From a virus: 49,298 nt of DNA. The stretch's first letter is position 1, and every line of letters starts with the position of its first letter. The stretch lies in IMG/VR virus record IMGVR_UViG_3300036770_008111, positions 1 through 49,298 of that record; one strand, 5' to 3'. The notes beneath the pieces were generated by a model. That model did no database searches. It was given only the letters and a program-made list of their open reading frames with translations, and was not told the DNA's origin. Positions 40,518 to 47,894 of the stretch are shown here, one piece after another. Both the position numbers and the translations under genes were made by a program.

Positions 40518-40967
40518 ATGAAGATCCGAGTCAAGACCTACTTCGACTGCACGGCCACTGACAGCACTGGGCACTTCCGCGCCACTCAAGTGCCCTATCA
40601 GGACGCAGCCGGACAAGAAATCTGCGATCTTGATTCTTGGACGAGAAGTCGCAATCAACAACGAAACTGGGAAACTATCAATCAACTGATAGCGCTGCGA
40701 GCACAACCCTTTGATGTGTCTCCCCCGTCTTCCCGGAACGGATTGTGGAGCTTTGAATTCTTTGTAGAAAACGACTTGGTCTACAGTGAATCAGGACGAC
40801 GCGATGATTTTTCCGCACTATTGTCAGAATGCCATTCGGTGCCCATGATATTGGGTCTTAATGAATCATTGACCCAGCACGATCGTTTGATATGCCAGGG
40901 ACCCGATCAAAATATCTGGTTCGAACCCATAAATACCGATATGGAGACAGATCGTGGACACCACTGA
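40518..40967 (+). CDS. conserved phage protein, unknown function
   Basis: The 149-residue protein starts MKIRVKTYFDCTATDSTGHF with a beta-strand-rich region containing QDAAGQEICDLDSWTRSRNQQRNWETINQLIALR. Family and function are not recognised. It is the first gene of a unit that continues with the XhlA-like membrane protein. It carries a late promoter that predicts a leaderless start and ends 14 bases inside the next gene. No signal or membrane segment is found. Confidence 0.72.
   Translation: MKIRVKTYFDCTATDSTGHFRATQVPYQDAAGQEICDLDSWTRSRNQQRNWETINQLIALRAQPFDVSPPSSRNGLWSFEFFVENDLVYSESGRRDDFSALLSECHSVPMILGLNESLTQHDRLICQGPDQNIWFEPINTDMETDRGHH
40930..40935 (+). promoter_or_regulatory. late-type promoter core TAAATA for the membrane protein gene
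   Basis: CATAAATA lies inside the end of the previous gene, 18 bases before the GTG at 40954; GGAG (40943-40946) is the ribosome site. Confidence 0.55.
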
Positions 40968-41214
40968 CATCGAAAAGAAGAGCTTGGAGGCACATGTGGA
41001 TCTCTGCGCTCTGCGCTACAAACACCTAGAAACCAAGCTGGAAAATGTAGAAGCAGATGTGGTCGAAGTCAAGAACATCGCTCAGCAAACGCATGAACTA
41101 GTGCATTCCATGTCAGAAAAGCGCAGCGACCAAATCATCGGCTGGGGGCTAGGAATCATCGGTACATTGATAGCCGTCATATCATGGTTGGTGGTAGAAT
41201 ACATACTCAAATGA
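40954..41214 (+). CDS. XhlA-like coiled-coil membrane protein (possible lysis or membrane-anchoring role)
   Basis: This 86-residue protein has a GTG start. Residues 8-58 form a heptad-like coiled coil (LETKLENVEADVVEVKNIAQQ) and residues 63-84 one transmembrane helix (WGLGIIGTLIAVISWLVVEYIL) at the C-terminus. This layout matches XhlA/haemolysin-type proteins that act with holins, but also generic tail-anchored proteins. No endolysin gene is in the window to support a lysis cassette. Confidence 0.68.
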   Translation: MDTTDIEKKSLEAHVDLCALRYKHLETKLENVEADVVEVKNIAQQTHELVHSMSEKRSDQIIGWGLGIIGTLIAVISWLVVEYILK

Positions 41215-41708
41215 GCCGACAACAAAAGCTGGATCTCTGGGCCGAGCGTGAGCTTGAAAAATTATCCACTGACATTATCGTACCTGTAGGCGATGGTAAT
41301 TTTGCAGTGTTTGCCAAGTATTTGCTAGAGGTCACTCCCACAGGCTGTGTGATCAAAAGCCTGACCCGTGATCCCATGGAATTCAGTAATCGGCGCACTG
41401 CGCTGAGTTGGTGCATCGCTGATCGTGCCGGGCGTCATGACATGGCTGCACACATTTACAATCTTGATCAAAAGAAGCGCAATCTCACAGTGGACATTGA
41501 ATGCCGTAAAAACCTGGCTGATCGCAGCCGAGATTCGCAGTTCCAAGAAATGGTTAGATTCAAATTGCAGACAAAACTGCAAAGTCTGCACAGCATCAAA
41601 GGCCAATTGGAAAAATGTATAAATTCGACTAAATATTGGCAACAGAGAGGATTCTCAAATGAAACTGCAAGAACTGGCTGCTCAACAGCAATCAAAAACC
41701 ATCACTAA
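41211..41708 (+). CDS. conserved phage protein, unknown function
   Basis: This is 165 residues from the ATG at 41211, which overlaps the preceding stop (ATGA). The blocks are VPVGDGNFAVFAKYLL, RRTALSWCIADRAGRHDMA and LEKCINSTKYWQQRGFSNETA. I recall the last block from marine phage proteins of unknown role. The helical second half could oligomerise. Its final 50 bases are shared with the start of the next gene, and the next gene's late promoter and ribosome site lie inside it. Confidence 0.74.
   Translation: MSRQQKLDLWAERELEKLSTDIIVPVGDGNFAVFAKYLLEVTPTGCVIKSLTRDPMEFSNRRTALSWCIADRAGRHDMAAHIYNLDQKKRNLTVDIECRKNLADRSRDSQFQEMVRFKLQTKLQSLHSIKGQLEKCINSTKYWQQRGFSNETARTGCSTAIKNHH
41630..41635 (+). promoter_or_regulatory. 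late-type promoter core TAAATA for the gene at 41659
   Basis: ACTAAATA is embedded in the preceding coding sequence, 23 bases before the ATG. GAGAGGA (41645-41651) is the ribosome site. Confidence 0.58.
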
Positions 41709-42537
41709 AGTGATTGAAAGCCACTTTGGTAGCCTGAATATCGGTCAACTTGACCGACGCCAGAGTCGCCACATGCTGAGCCGTGTGCGTGAGATCTTGG
41801 GCGAACATCGCAGCAGTTTTGCACGTCATACCAGCGAGCGTGATCCCGCCTACCTCAAGTTGGTGATGATGGAACAGGCCTTGGTCAGTCGCTTGCAAGA
41901 AATGGCTGCCCCCAGCATGGGTGCCACGCCTGCAGCACAACCTCCTGCCAGCGGTTCGCAGTCGGCCAAACCCATGGACCCCAAGCTCAAAGCTGCCAAA
42001 GAAAAGCTGGCCAAAAAACTCACTCTCACCCCACAAGAACAAGAGATGGTCAATGCCGAAGCCGCTGCCATCGCCGAGAATCGACTGCGTCGTGCTTACC
42101 GTACTCTCAAAGAAAGCGAAGTGCAGCAGGCCCAGGTAGTGTTGGCTGCACAAGATATGGTGGACAAGGTGCAAGGCATGCTGGAAGATGTATCAGAACT
42201 GCAGTTCAAAGAACTGCCGGCCCTGGTGGATTCCATACGCAATCAAATCGGTGCCGATCAAGCTGCACAGTTCAACGCTGATGCGGCTGCAGCACTCAAT
42301 GGACTTATGCAGAATCTACAAGGGACCAAGACCCAGTTGGAAACAGCCTTGGGTGTGGTCACTGGCCAAGGTCCAGTGGATATGGCTGATACCCTGGACG
42401 CAGAAGCCGGCGCCCAATCCGCAGACCTCGGCGGTGAATTAGACCTTGATGCTGAGCTTGATGTGGATGCAAATCTAGAGCCCCAGGAAGAGCCCGAAGC
42501 AGAGCCTGCTGGCACACTGGGCCGGGCACGCAGATAA
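41659..42537 (+). CDS. virion or assembly protein, helical with acidic C-terminus
   Basis: The protein has 292 residues. It has a helical N-terminal third (RQSRHMLSRVREILGEHRSS) and an Ala/Pro/Gln-rich linker (about 85-110). A second helical block follows (DMVDKVQGMLEDVSELQFKELPALVDSIRNQIG), then a strongly acidic end (DLDAELDVDANLEPQEEPEAEP). This layout fits scaffolding or core-type head proteins, but I cannot name a T4 counterpart. A late promoter and strong ribosome site indicate good late expression. Confidence 0.72.
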   Translation: MKLQELAAQQQSKTITKVIESHFGSLNIGQLDRRQSRHMLSRVREILGEHRSSFARHTSERDPAYLKLVMMEQALVSRLQEMAAPSMGATPAAQPPASGSQSAKPMDPKLKAAKEKLAKKLTLTPQEQEMVNAEAAAIAENRLRRAYRTLKESEVQQAQVVLAAQDMVDKVQGMLEDVSELQFKELPALVDSIRNQIGADQAAQFNADAAAALNGLMQNLQGTKTQLETALGVVTGQGPVDMADTLDAEAGAQSADLGGELDLDAELDVDANLEPQEEPEAEPAGTLGRARR

Positions 42538-42896
42538 TGCTGATCCGGGAAGTGGCTGGATCACAGCCCACCCCAGACCCTACCCAGATGCTGGCACTGG
42601 TGGACTTTCTGCAAGGCAGAGCCGAAGATACCGACAGCAAACCGCAAATCAGTGTGGATGCACTGGTCAGCCTGGCGCAAAGCCTAAACATCCCTGTAAC
42701 CACAGACAACATCGGAGAGTTGATCACACAAGCACCGTTGAATTCGGTGCTGGATACTCCAGACCCCAATACCGGTGTGGTGCAATTCAAAAGCGGTCAA
42801 TCGGACACAGTGGCCATGCCAGTAAACAAGGCACAAGACATCGTGGCCAAATCGGCCAAATCGGCCATGCGACGGGGCATGAAAAACAAGGCTTGA
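42537..42896 (+). CDS. conserved phage protein, unknown function
   Basis: The 119-residue protein begins one base into the preceding stop codon (TAATG). It has a helical N-terminal half (MLALVDFLQGRAED and ISVDALVSLAQSLNI) and a basic end (KSAKSAMRRGMKNKA). It looks like a partner of the protein before it, and both may be head or tail assembly factors. The final codons contain the -35 of the next promoter. Confidence 0.72.
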   Translation: MLIREVAGSQPTPDPTQMLALVDFLQGRAEDTDSKPQISVDALVSLAQSLNIPVTTDNIGELITQAPLNSVLDTPDPNTGVVQFKSGQSDTVAMPVNKAQDIVAKSAKSAMRRGMKNKA

Positions 42897-42922
42897 CCTT
42901 GAATCTTCGTTTGTGTTATACT
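42893..42922 (+). promoter_or_regulatory. sigma70 promoter for the glycine-zipper/BI-1 unit
   Basis: TTGACC (42893-42898) overlaps the stop of the previous gene, and TATACT (42917-42922) follows after 18 bp. The ribosome site is AAAGGAG. Confidence 0.68.
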
Positions 42923-42940
42923 GGCAAAAAGGAGATCGTT

Positions 42941-43339
42941 ATGAAAAAACTCATTTTCATTCTGGCCTTGATAGGCACACCAGTGATGGCCATGGACTAT
43001 GCCCGAGTGGTCAATTCACAGCCACGCTATGTCACGGTACATCAGCGCCAATGTCAGGTAGTCACTGTGCAGCAGGACAACAGCGGATCAGGAGCTCTAG
43101 TAGGTGCCATCACCGGCGGCATACTTGGAAATCAAGTGGGCGAAGGCAAGGGTCGTGATGCGGCCACTGTGTTGGGTGCCATCGTGGGAGCCAATGTGGG
43201 CGAGCGCATGGGCCAGGATCAGGTGCAGCTCCAGACCAAAGAAGTATGCCGCACAGTGCCGGTGCAGGTACAACAGGGCTATGTACTGACCCTGGATTAT
43301 CGCGGTGAACTGATCACCATCCAAACCAATCGTAACTAA
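42941..43339 (+). CDS. exported glycine-zipper 2TM (17-kDa surface antigen/SlyB-like) protein
   Basis: This is 132 residues from the ATG at 42941, preceded by AAAGGAG. A clear signal peptide (MKKLIFILALIGTPVMA) ends near residue 17. The centre is a glycine zipper (GALVGAITGGILGNQVGEGKG, then VLGAIVGANVGERMG), as in Rickettsia 17-kDa antigen and SlyB/OsmB-like envelope proteins. No lipobox cysteine follows the signal peptide. This is a bacterial envelope family and looks host-derived. A phage could use it to change the infected cell's envelope. Confidence 0.82.
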   Translation: MKKLIFILALIGTPVMAMDYARVVNSQPRYVTVHQRQCQVVTVQQDNSGSGALVGAITGGILGNQVGEGKGRDAATVLGAIVGANVGERMGQDQVQLQTKEVCRTVPVQVQQGYVLTLDYRGELITIQTNRN

Positions 43340-43348
43340 GGAGACATT

Positions 43349-44017
43349 ATGCAGACCGTTTCAGCAGTGAGTGCTCTTAACACGGCTGTGGCCGGAGTTC
43401 TCGGCCGCATGACCGCAGGTGTATTCTTGACTTTTGTGATAGCCGCTGTGGTCGCCAGCCTGGGTCTAGTGCCTGTGTTGTTTTCCAGCATCCTGGGCTA
43501 TGTGATCATCTTTGCACCTTTGGCCATGAGCTTGTTCCTGGCCTGGCGCGGCGACAGCATGAGTGAATCGACCATACGCGCCTGGTTCTTTGCATTTGCT
43601 TCGGTGATGGGCGTTAGTCTCAGCTTGCTGGTGGCCATGTTTACCACTGCCAGCATCGTGCAGGCCTTGGTGGGCACCACTGTGAGTTTTGGTGCCTTGG
43701 CCGGCTGGGGCTACTTCACCAAACGTGATTTATCGGGCTGGGGGCCATTTTTGTTCGCAGGCGTGATCGGCCTGATCATTGCCAGCATCGTGGGAATCTT
43801 TGTAGAAAGCACAGCTCTGCAAATGACCTTGAACGTGCTGACCATCCTGATCTTCCTGGGACTCACGGCCTATGACATGAATCGTATCCGTGACATGTTT
43901 TGGTCTGCAACAGCCACTGAGATTGGACGCATGCAGTGGTTTGGCGCACTCAGCCTTTACATAAACTTTATAAATATCTTCGTGAGTTTGCTACAACTTT
44001 TTGGAAATCGAGAATAA
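43349..44017 (+). CDS. Bax inhibitor-1/YccA-family membrane protein
   Basis: The protein has 222 residues with about seven hydrophobic helices. The family-typical end is present: LTAYDMNRIRDMF followed by the last helix with GALSLYINFINIFVSLLQLFGNRE. E. coli members include YbhL and YccA, the latter an inhibitor of the FtsH protease. In phage lambda infection FtsH affects lysis-lysogeny through CII. Blocking a host membrane protease is therefore an attractive role here, but only inferred. It follows the glycine-zipper gene and shares its sigma70 promoter; the iscU start overlaps its stop. Confidence 0.92.
   Translation: MQTVSAVSALNTAVAGVLGRMTAGVFLTFVIAAVVASLGLVPVLFSSILGYVIIFAPLAMSLFLAWRGDSMSESTIRAWFFAFASVMGVSLSLLVAMFTTASIVQALVGTTVSFGALAGWGYFTKRDLSGWGPFLFAGVIGLIIASIVGIFVESTALQMTLNVLTILIFLGLTAYDMNRIRDMFWSATATEIGRMQWFGALSLYINFINIFVSLLQLFGNRE
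43969..43976 (+). promoter_or_regulatory. perfect T4 late promoter TATAAATA upstream of iscU
   Basis: This is the only full match to the eight-base T4 late consensus that I see in the window. It lies in the end of the BI-1 gene, 40 bases before the iscU ATG, so the Fe-S module can be transcribed late and independently. Confidence 0.72.
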
Positions 44018-44400
44018 TGGCCTATTCAAACAAGGTAATTGATCACTATGAAAACCCCAGGAACGTGGGCGCCTTTGACAAAGGCGATCCTGCAGTAGGC
44101 ACGGGCATGGTAGGAGCACCGGCCTGCGGTGATGTGATGAAACTACAGATCAAGGTCAATGAAGATGGCATCATCGAAGACGCGAGGTTTAAAACTTACG
44201 GCTGTGGATCGGCTATTGCTTCGAGCAGTCTCGTTACCGAGTGGGTCAAGGGAAAAACTCTTGATCAGGCAGCAACTATCAAGAATACAGAGATCGCCCA
44301 AGAGCTTGCGCTTCCGCCTGTTAAAATCCATTGCTCGATACTGGCAGAAGACGCTATCAAAGCAGCCATAGAAGATTATCGAAACAAGCATGCTGGATAA
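44017..44400 (+). CDS. iscU: Fe-S cluster scaffold protein IscU
   Basis: This 127-residue protein, on which [2Fe-2S]/[4Fe-4S] clusters are built from IscS sulfur, is complete. It keeps every key residue at the E. coli positions: Cys37 and Asp39 (APACGD), Cys63 (YGCGSA), the HscA-binding LPPVK (99-103), and His105 and Cys106. Similarity to proteobacterial IscU is very high, which suggests fairly recent host acquisition. IscS, HscA, HscB and Fdx are absent from the window and would come from the host. A full late promoter precedes it, and a radical SAM gene follows after 14 bases. Confidence 0.97.
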   Translation: MAYSNKVIDHYENPRNVGAFDKGDPAVGTGMVGAPACGDVMKLQIKVNEDGIIEDARFKTYGCGSAIASSSLVTEWVKGKTLDQAATIKNTEIAQELALPPVKIHCSILAEDAIKAAIEDYRNKHAG

Positions 44401-44414
44401 ACTCTGGCACCAGC

Positions 44415-45467
44415 ATGTATGAACTCGCAGACATCCGCAGCATCCAACTAGAGCCCAGCAGTTTTTGCAACGCTCGGTGCCCGGGCTGTGTGCGCAACGA
44501 GCGCGGATTCAACATCAACACCGGATACACCGAACGCAACCTATCTCTGGCAGAAGTCAAAGCCATCCTGCCCGAGCAGTTTGTAGGGCAACTGCATTTT
44601 GTATTGTACAATGGCAATCTCGGTGACATGTTGATGAACCCCGAGATCGTTGAGATCACGGCCTGGCTACTAGAGGTCAACCCTGAGCTGCGAATCGAAG
44701 CCAATACCAATGGCGGTGCTGGTCGCGCGGAAATGTGGCGTGGACTGGGAGCGTTGGGTATCCAATGCAATTTTGCCCTGGACGGGCTTGAAGACACACA
44801 CCATCTCTATCGTCAAAACACGTTGTGGTCCACGGTGATCCGCAATGCCAAGATCTTTATGGAGGCCGGTGGGCAGGCGGTATGGAAGATGATTGAGTTT
44901 GAACACAATCGCCATCAGATCGATGAATGCCGCGCCCTGGCCCAAGACTTGGGCTTCCATCAATTTCATGTGCTGGAAGCATCCACCAATCGCGGATCTT
45001 GTATAGCCTTTGACCAAAATGGTCAATTCAGTCACGGCATCGAAGGTTGGACACTGGCTGTAGATCATCGTGAGTACAGCAAGGACCGATTGAAAAAGTT
45101 TCCCGGCATGTGGAGTCGAGAGATACTTGACAACACCAAGCGACGTGTTGAATGTGCAGCCAAGAAAAAAGGTGACCTCTATATCAACAGTCTCGGCGAA
45201 GTCTATCCCTGCTGTTTCGTAGGGCACAATCCCAGAACCATCAAGGCCACGATATATCCTCCAGCCAAACAACTAAGACCATTGCTAGAGGGCGCTGAAA
45301 ACAACGCACTGCAGCATCCATTAGAACATTGTATCCAATGGTTCAATCGTATCTCAGACACCTGGCAGCATGACACCATCGTGGAAGGTGGCCTCATTGT
45401 TTGCCATCGCAACTGCGGCAAAGACTATGCTTGGTGGGATATACACAAAAGGATCGAAACTTTATGA
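44415..45467 (+). CDS. radical SAM protein with C-terminal SPASM-like domain
   Basis: This is 350 residues from the ATG at 44415. The radical SAM motif CNARCPGC is right at the N-terminus (Cys18, 22, 25). LYNGNLGDMLMNPE stands in the GGEP region. The C-terminal third has auxiliary-cluster cysteines (247, 266, 267, 306, 330, 334) with the SPASM-like block DLYINSLGEVYPCCFVGH. The order is the classical one, unlike the three other radical SAM genes here. It lies between iscU and iscA and overlaps iscA by four bases, a strong hint that it is a client of the Fe-S proteins. Confidence 0.9.
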   Translation: MYELADIRSIQLEPSSFCNARCPGCVRNERGFNINTGYTERNLSLAEVKAILPEQFVGQLHFVLYNGNLGDMLMNPEIVEITAWLLEVNPELRIEANTNGGAGRAEMWRGLGALGIQCNFALDGLEDTHHLYRQNTLWSTVIRNAKIFMEAGGQAVWKMIEFEHNRHQIDECRALAQDLGFHQFHVLEASTNRGSCIAFDQNGQFSHGIEGWTLAVDHREYSKDRLKKFPGMWSREILDNTKRRVECAAKKKGDLYINSLGEVYPCCFVGHNPRTIKATIYPPAKQLRPLLEGAENNALQHPLEHCIQWFNRISDTWQHDTIVEGGLIVCHRNCGKDYAWWDIHKRIETL

Positions 45468-45793
45468 TCGAACTCACAGAACTAGCAGCAACAAAAACCC
45501 AACAAAATCTCCAGCGCCGGGGCCGCGGATTGGGTATCAAAATCGGTGTGCGTACCACCGGTTGTTCGGGGCTGGCCTACATGCTGGAGTTCGTGGATGA
45601 TGAACCTGATACCACAGAATATCAATGTTTTGACAGCCGCGGCGTGCGTATCTGGGTGGATCAACGTAGTCTTCCTTATGTGTCAGGACTGACCATGGAC
45701 TGGGTTCGGCAAGGTCTCAACGAAGGCTTTGATTTTGTCAATCCCAACGAGCTGGATAGATGCGGTTGCGGCGAAAGTTTCCGTGTGCGATGA
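45464..45793 (+). CDS. iscA: A-type Fe-S carrier IscA/ErpA-like
   Basis: This 109-residue HesB/IscA-family protein carries Fe-S clusters to target enzymes. All three ligand cysteines are present: Cys34 (TTGCSGLAY) and Cys100/Cys102 (CGCGESF). The phrase GLNEGFDFVNPNE is also typical. Its length is standard (about 107). It overlaps both flanking radical SAM genes by four bases (ATGA on each side), so synthesis is coupled to both presumed clients. It could be named iscA or erpA; sequence alone does not settle which. Confidence 0.95.
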   Translation: MIELTELAATKTQQNLQRRGRGLGIKIGVRTTGCSGLAYMLEFVDDEPDTTEYQCFDSRGVRIWVDQRSLPYVSGLTMDWVRQGLNEGFDFVNPNELDRCGCGESFRVR

Positions 45794-47169
45794 CCCAAGA
45801 CATAGAACGAAATATCCGACAGCGCATGCAATGGGCACAGGAGCATCCAGCACTGTGTGTGGCTCCCTACATCACCATGGATGTGAGACACAGCGAGCAA
45901 GCCACCAACGAAATCTTCCGCACCTGTTGCTGCAATCTCGATCCCGCTTTGTTCCGTCCCAGTCCCGGCGACGATCCCTTCCTTGACATTAAAATACAGC
46001 AGGAAGCCGGTGAGTGGCCCCGGGCCTGTCATGCTTGCCGTCGCGAAGAAACAAATGGCGGCCAGAGTGAACGACTACGTGCCTTTATAGAAATACCCGA
46101 GGATCGTCTCCGCCAGTTTTTGGATGACCGGCATGTGCAGGAATTCGAGTTCCGCATCAAATTCAGTAACTTCTGCAATCTCAGCTGTCGTAGCTGCAGC
46201 CCCTATGAAAGCAGTACCTATGCCAAGATCACCAACAATGTGGTTGCTGCGCATTTTGAGCAGGACATCAGCGAGCTAGATGATCACTGGCAGTTCATCA
46301 CAGAATTCATTCGTGAGAAGGTAGAATCAGTGCCGCACTTTTTTGTGCATTTCATCGGTGGTGAAACCTTGATCCAGCCCGGCATGACTCGTCTCTTGAC
46401 CTGGATGATCGGACAGGGTATCGCTGATCGGGTCAATCTGCGTCTGACCACAGCCATGACCGTGAACCCCAGTCAAAGACTTTTAGACATGATGAGCCAG
46501 TTCAGGACCGTGGACATTTTGCTCAGCATTGATTCTGTGGGTCCTAATTATCAGTACATCAGATGGCCCGCGAGGTTTGAAAAGGTCATAGGCAATCTAG
46601 AGACTCTCATCAACTACCGACGCGAATTGGTGATCGTCAATGGTCGCAAGGTCACACGGTCTCCGTGGAAGTGTGCAGTAACTCCGGTATTCAGCCTCAA
46701 CAATATTTTCTACATCCAAGACTGGTTGGATTTTTGGCATGCCTGGTATCAGCGACAGGGCTTTGCTTTCCATAATTTTGCAGCCAATCTTGTGATGCAG
46801 ACCGAACATCTAGATGTGCAAGCACTTCCTGTGCGCTATCGAGCACCGCTGCGTAGTTTGTTGCAACGCTGTCTTGAACATGAGATCTTTGCCAACTATC
46901 CCGATGCCATGACTGGCATCTACACTTTTATCATGACCACCATCGACGAGCTAGATCGATTCCCCGAAGATCGTCAGCTCTGGCTGCGATTCCTCAGACA
47001 CACAGCCTACTTTGATCGAAAAACCAAACTAAACTTCGGTGACTTCAACGAGCGTTTGTTCAATCTGCTTGATGTTGAGGACCAAGAAATTTTCCAGGAT
47101 CTCTACGAAACCGCGGCTCTGCAGCCTGCTTTGCCGCAGGCCATGACATTTGAAAGGCCTTATGTATAA
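45790..47169 (+). CDS. radical SAM protein with N-terminal Cys-rich segment
   Basis: This is 459 residues from the ATG at 45790. The radical SAM motif CNLSCRSC has Cys129, 133 and 136, and the SAM-contact motif is IGGETLIQPGM. N-terminal cysteines are at 23, 46, 47, 48, 80 and 83, the same order as in the genes at 321 and 34916. The region IKFSNFCNLSC with upstream CHACRREETNGG makes the three clearly one family. Its start overlaps the iscA stop. The substrate is unknown; peptide, sugar or tRNA targets are all possible. Confidence 0.9.
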   Translation: MTQDIERNIRQRMQWAQEHPALCVAPYITMDVRHSEQATNEIFRTCCCNLDPALFRPSPGDDPFLDIKIQQEAGEWPRACHACRREETNGGQSERLRAFIEIPEDRLRQFLDDRHVQEFEFRIKFSNFCNLSCRSCSPYESSTYAKITNNVVAAHFEQDISELDDHWQFITEFIREKVESVPHFFVHFIGGETLIQPGMTRLLTWMIGQGIADRVNLRLTTAMTVNPSQRLLDMMSQFRTVDILLSIDSVGPNYQYIRWPARFEKVIGNLETLINYRRELVIVNGRKVTRSPWKCAVTPVFSLNNIFYIQDWLDFWHAWYQRQGFAFHNFAANLVMQTEHLDVQALPVRYRAPLRSLLQRCLEHEIFANYPDAMTGIYTFIMTTIDELDRFPEDRQLWLRFLRHTAYFDRKTKLNFGDFNERLFNLLDVEDQEIFQDLYETAALQPALPQAMTFERPYV

Positions 47170-47878
47170 CCCCAAATTCAATTACCAACCTATTCCCCGA
47201 GAAACCGTGGGTGGCCGACGCTTGTATGCCACGCCGGATGGTAATCGTTTGCCCAGCGTGACAACCATCTTGGATGCCACCAAACCCGAAGAAAAGAAAC
47301 GCGTTTTACAGGAATGGCGCAATCGTGTGGGACACGAACGCGCTCAGCAGATTACCACCGAAGCTGCCAATCGAGGTACCCGCATGCATACCTATCTCGA
47401 AGATTATGTGCGTCAAGGTGCGATACGCGATCGCGGTACCAATCCATTTTCCTGGGCCAGTCATGCCATGGCCGAAACTGTTATCACCCAAGGTCTGGTC
47501 AGGGTGGATGAATTCTGGGGCATAGAAGTTCCCTTGTATTTTCCGGGAATCTATGCCGGAACCACCGACGGTTGCGGAATCCATCAAGGCCAAGAATCTA
47601 TCCTGGACTATAAACAAACCAATCGTCCCAAACGCCGTGAATGGATCGACGATTATTTCTTGCAATTGTGTGCCTATGCTGAAGCACACAATCAAGTCTA
47701 CGGCACCAACATCTGCAAAGGTGTGATTCTAATGTGTGTCAAGCCCGAAGTCAATGATCAAATGACGATCATTAAACCCCCAGAATACCAAGAATTCGTG
47801 TTAGAAGGCTCGGAGTTTGAACATTATCGTGCGCAGTGGTGGCACCGTGTGGAACAATACTATCTGCTAAATAGTTAA
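47162..47878 (+). CDS. PD-(D/E)XK nuclease (RecB-like exonuclease)
   Basis: This is 238 residues from the ATG at 47162, preceded by GAAAGG; an in-frame TTG at 47150 is less likely. The motifs are His76 (RGTRMHTYLE), Asp136 (GTTDG), ILDYK with Asp149 and Lys151, and QLCAYAEAHN with Gln168 and Tyr172. This is the full RecB-family set. Such phage nucleases process DNA ends in recombination or degrade host DNA. It overlaps the radical SAM gene by eight bases, which ties a DNA enzyme to the Fe-S module, possibly by chance. No Fe-S cysteine motif of the AddB/Cas4 type is present in it. Confidence 0.88.
   Translation: MYNPKFNYQPIPRETVGGRRLYATPDGNRLPSVTTILDATKPEEKKRVLQEWRNRVGHERAQQITTEAANRGTRMHTYLEDYVRQGAIRDRGTNPFSWASHAMAETVITQGLVRVDEFWGIEVPLYFPGIYAGTTDGCGIHQGQESILDYKQTNRPKRREWIDDYFLQLCAYAEAHNQVYGTNICKGVILMCVKPEVNDQMTIIKPPEYQEFVLEGSEFEHYRAQWWHRVEQYYLLNS
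47868..47873 (+). promoter_or_regulatory. late-type promoter core TAAATA for the tail-fibre gene
   Basis: GCTAAATA lies at the very end of the nuclease gene, 21 bases before the GTG at 47895. AGAGGA (47883-47888) is the ribosome site. Confidence 0.6.
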
Positions 47879-47894
47879 AAGCAGAGGATTCAAC

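Noticed and set aside
42849-42867. Short direct repeat AAATCGGCC twice
   Set aside because: It encodes KSAKSA in the basic tail of a gene and is too short to be a functional repeat.
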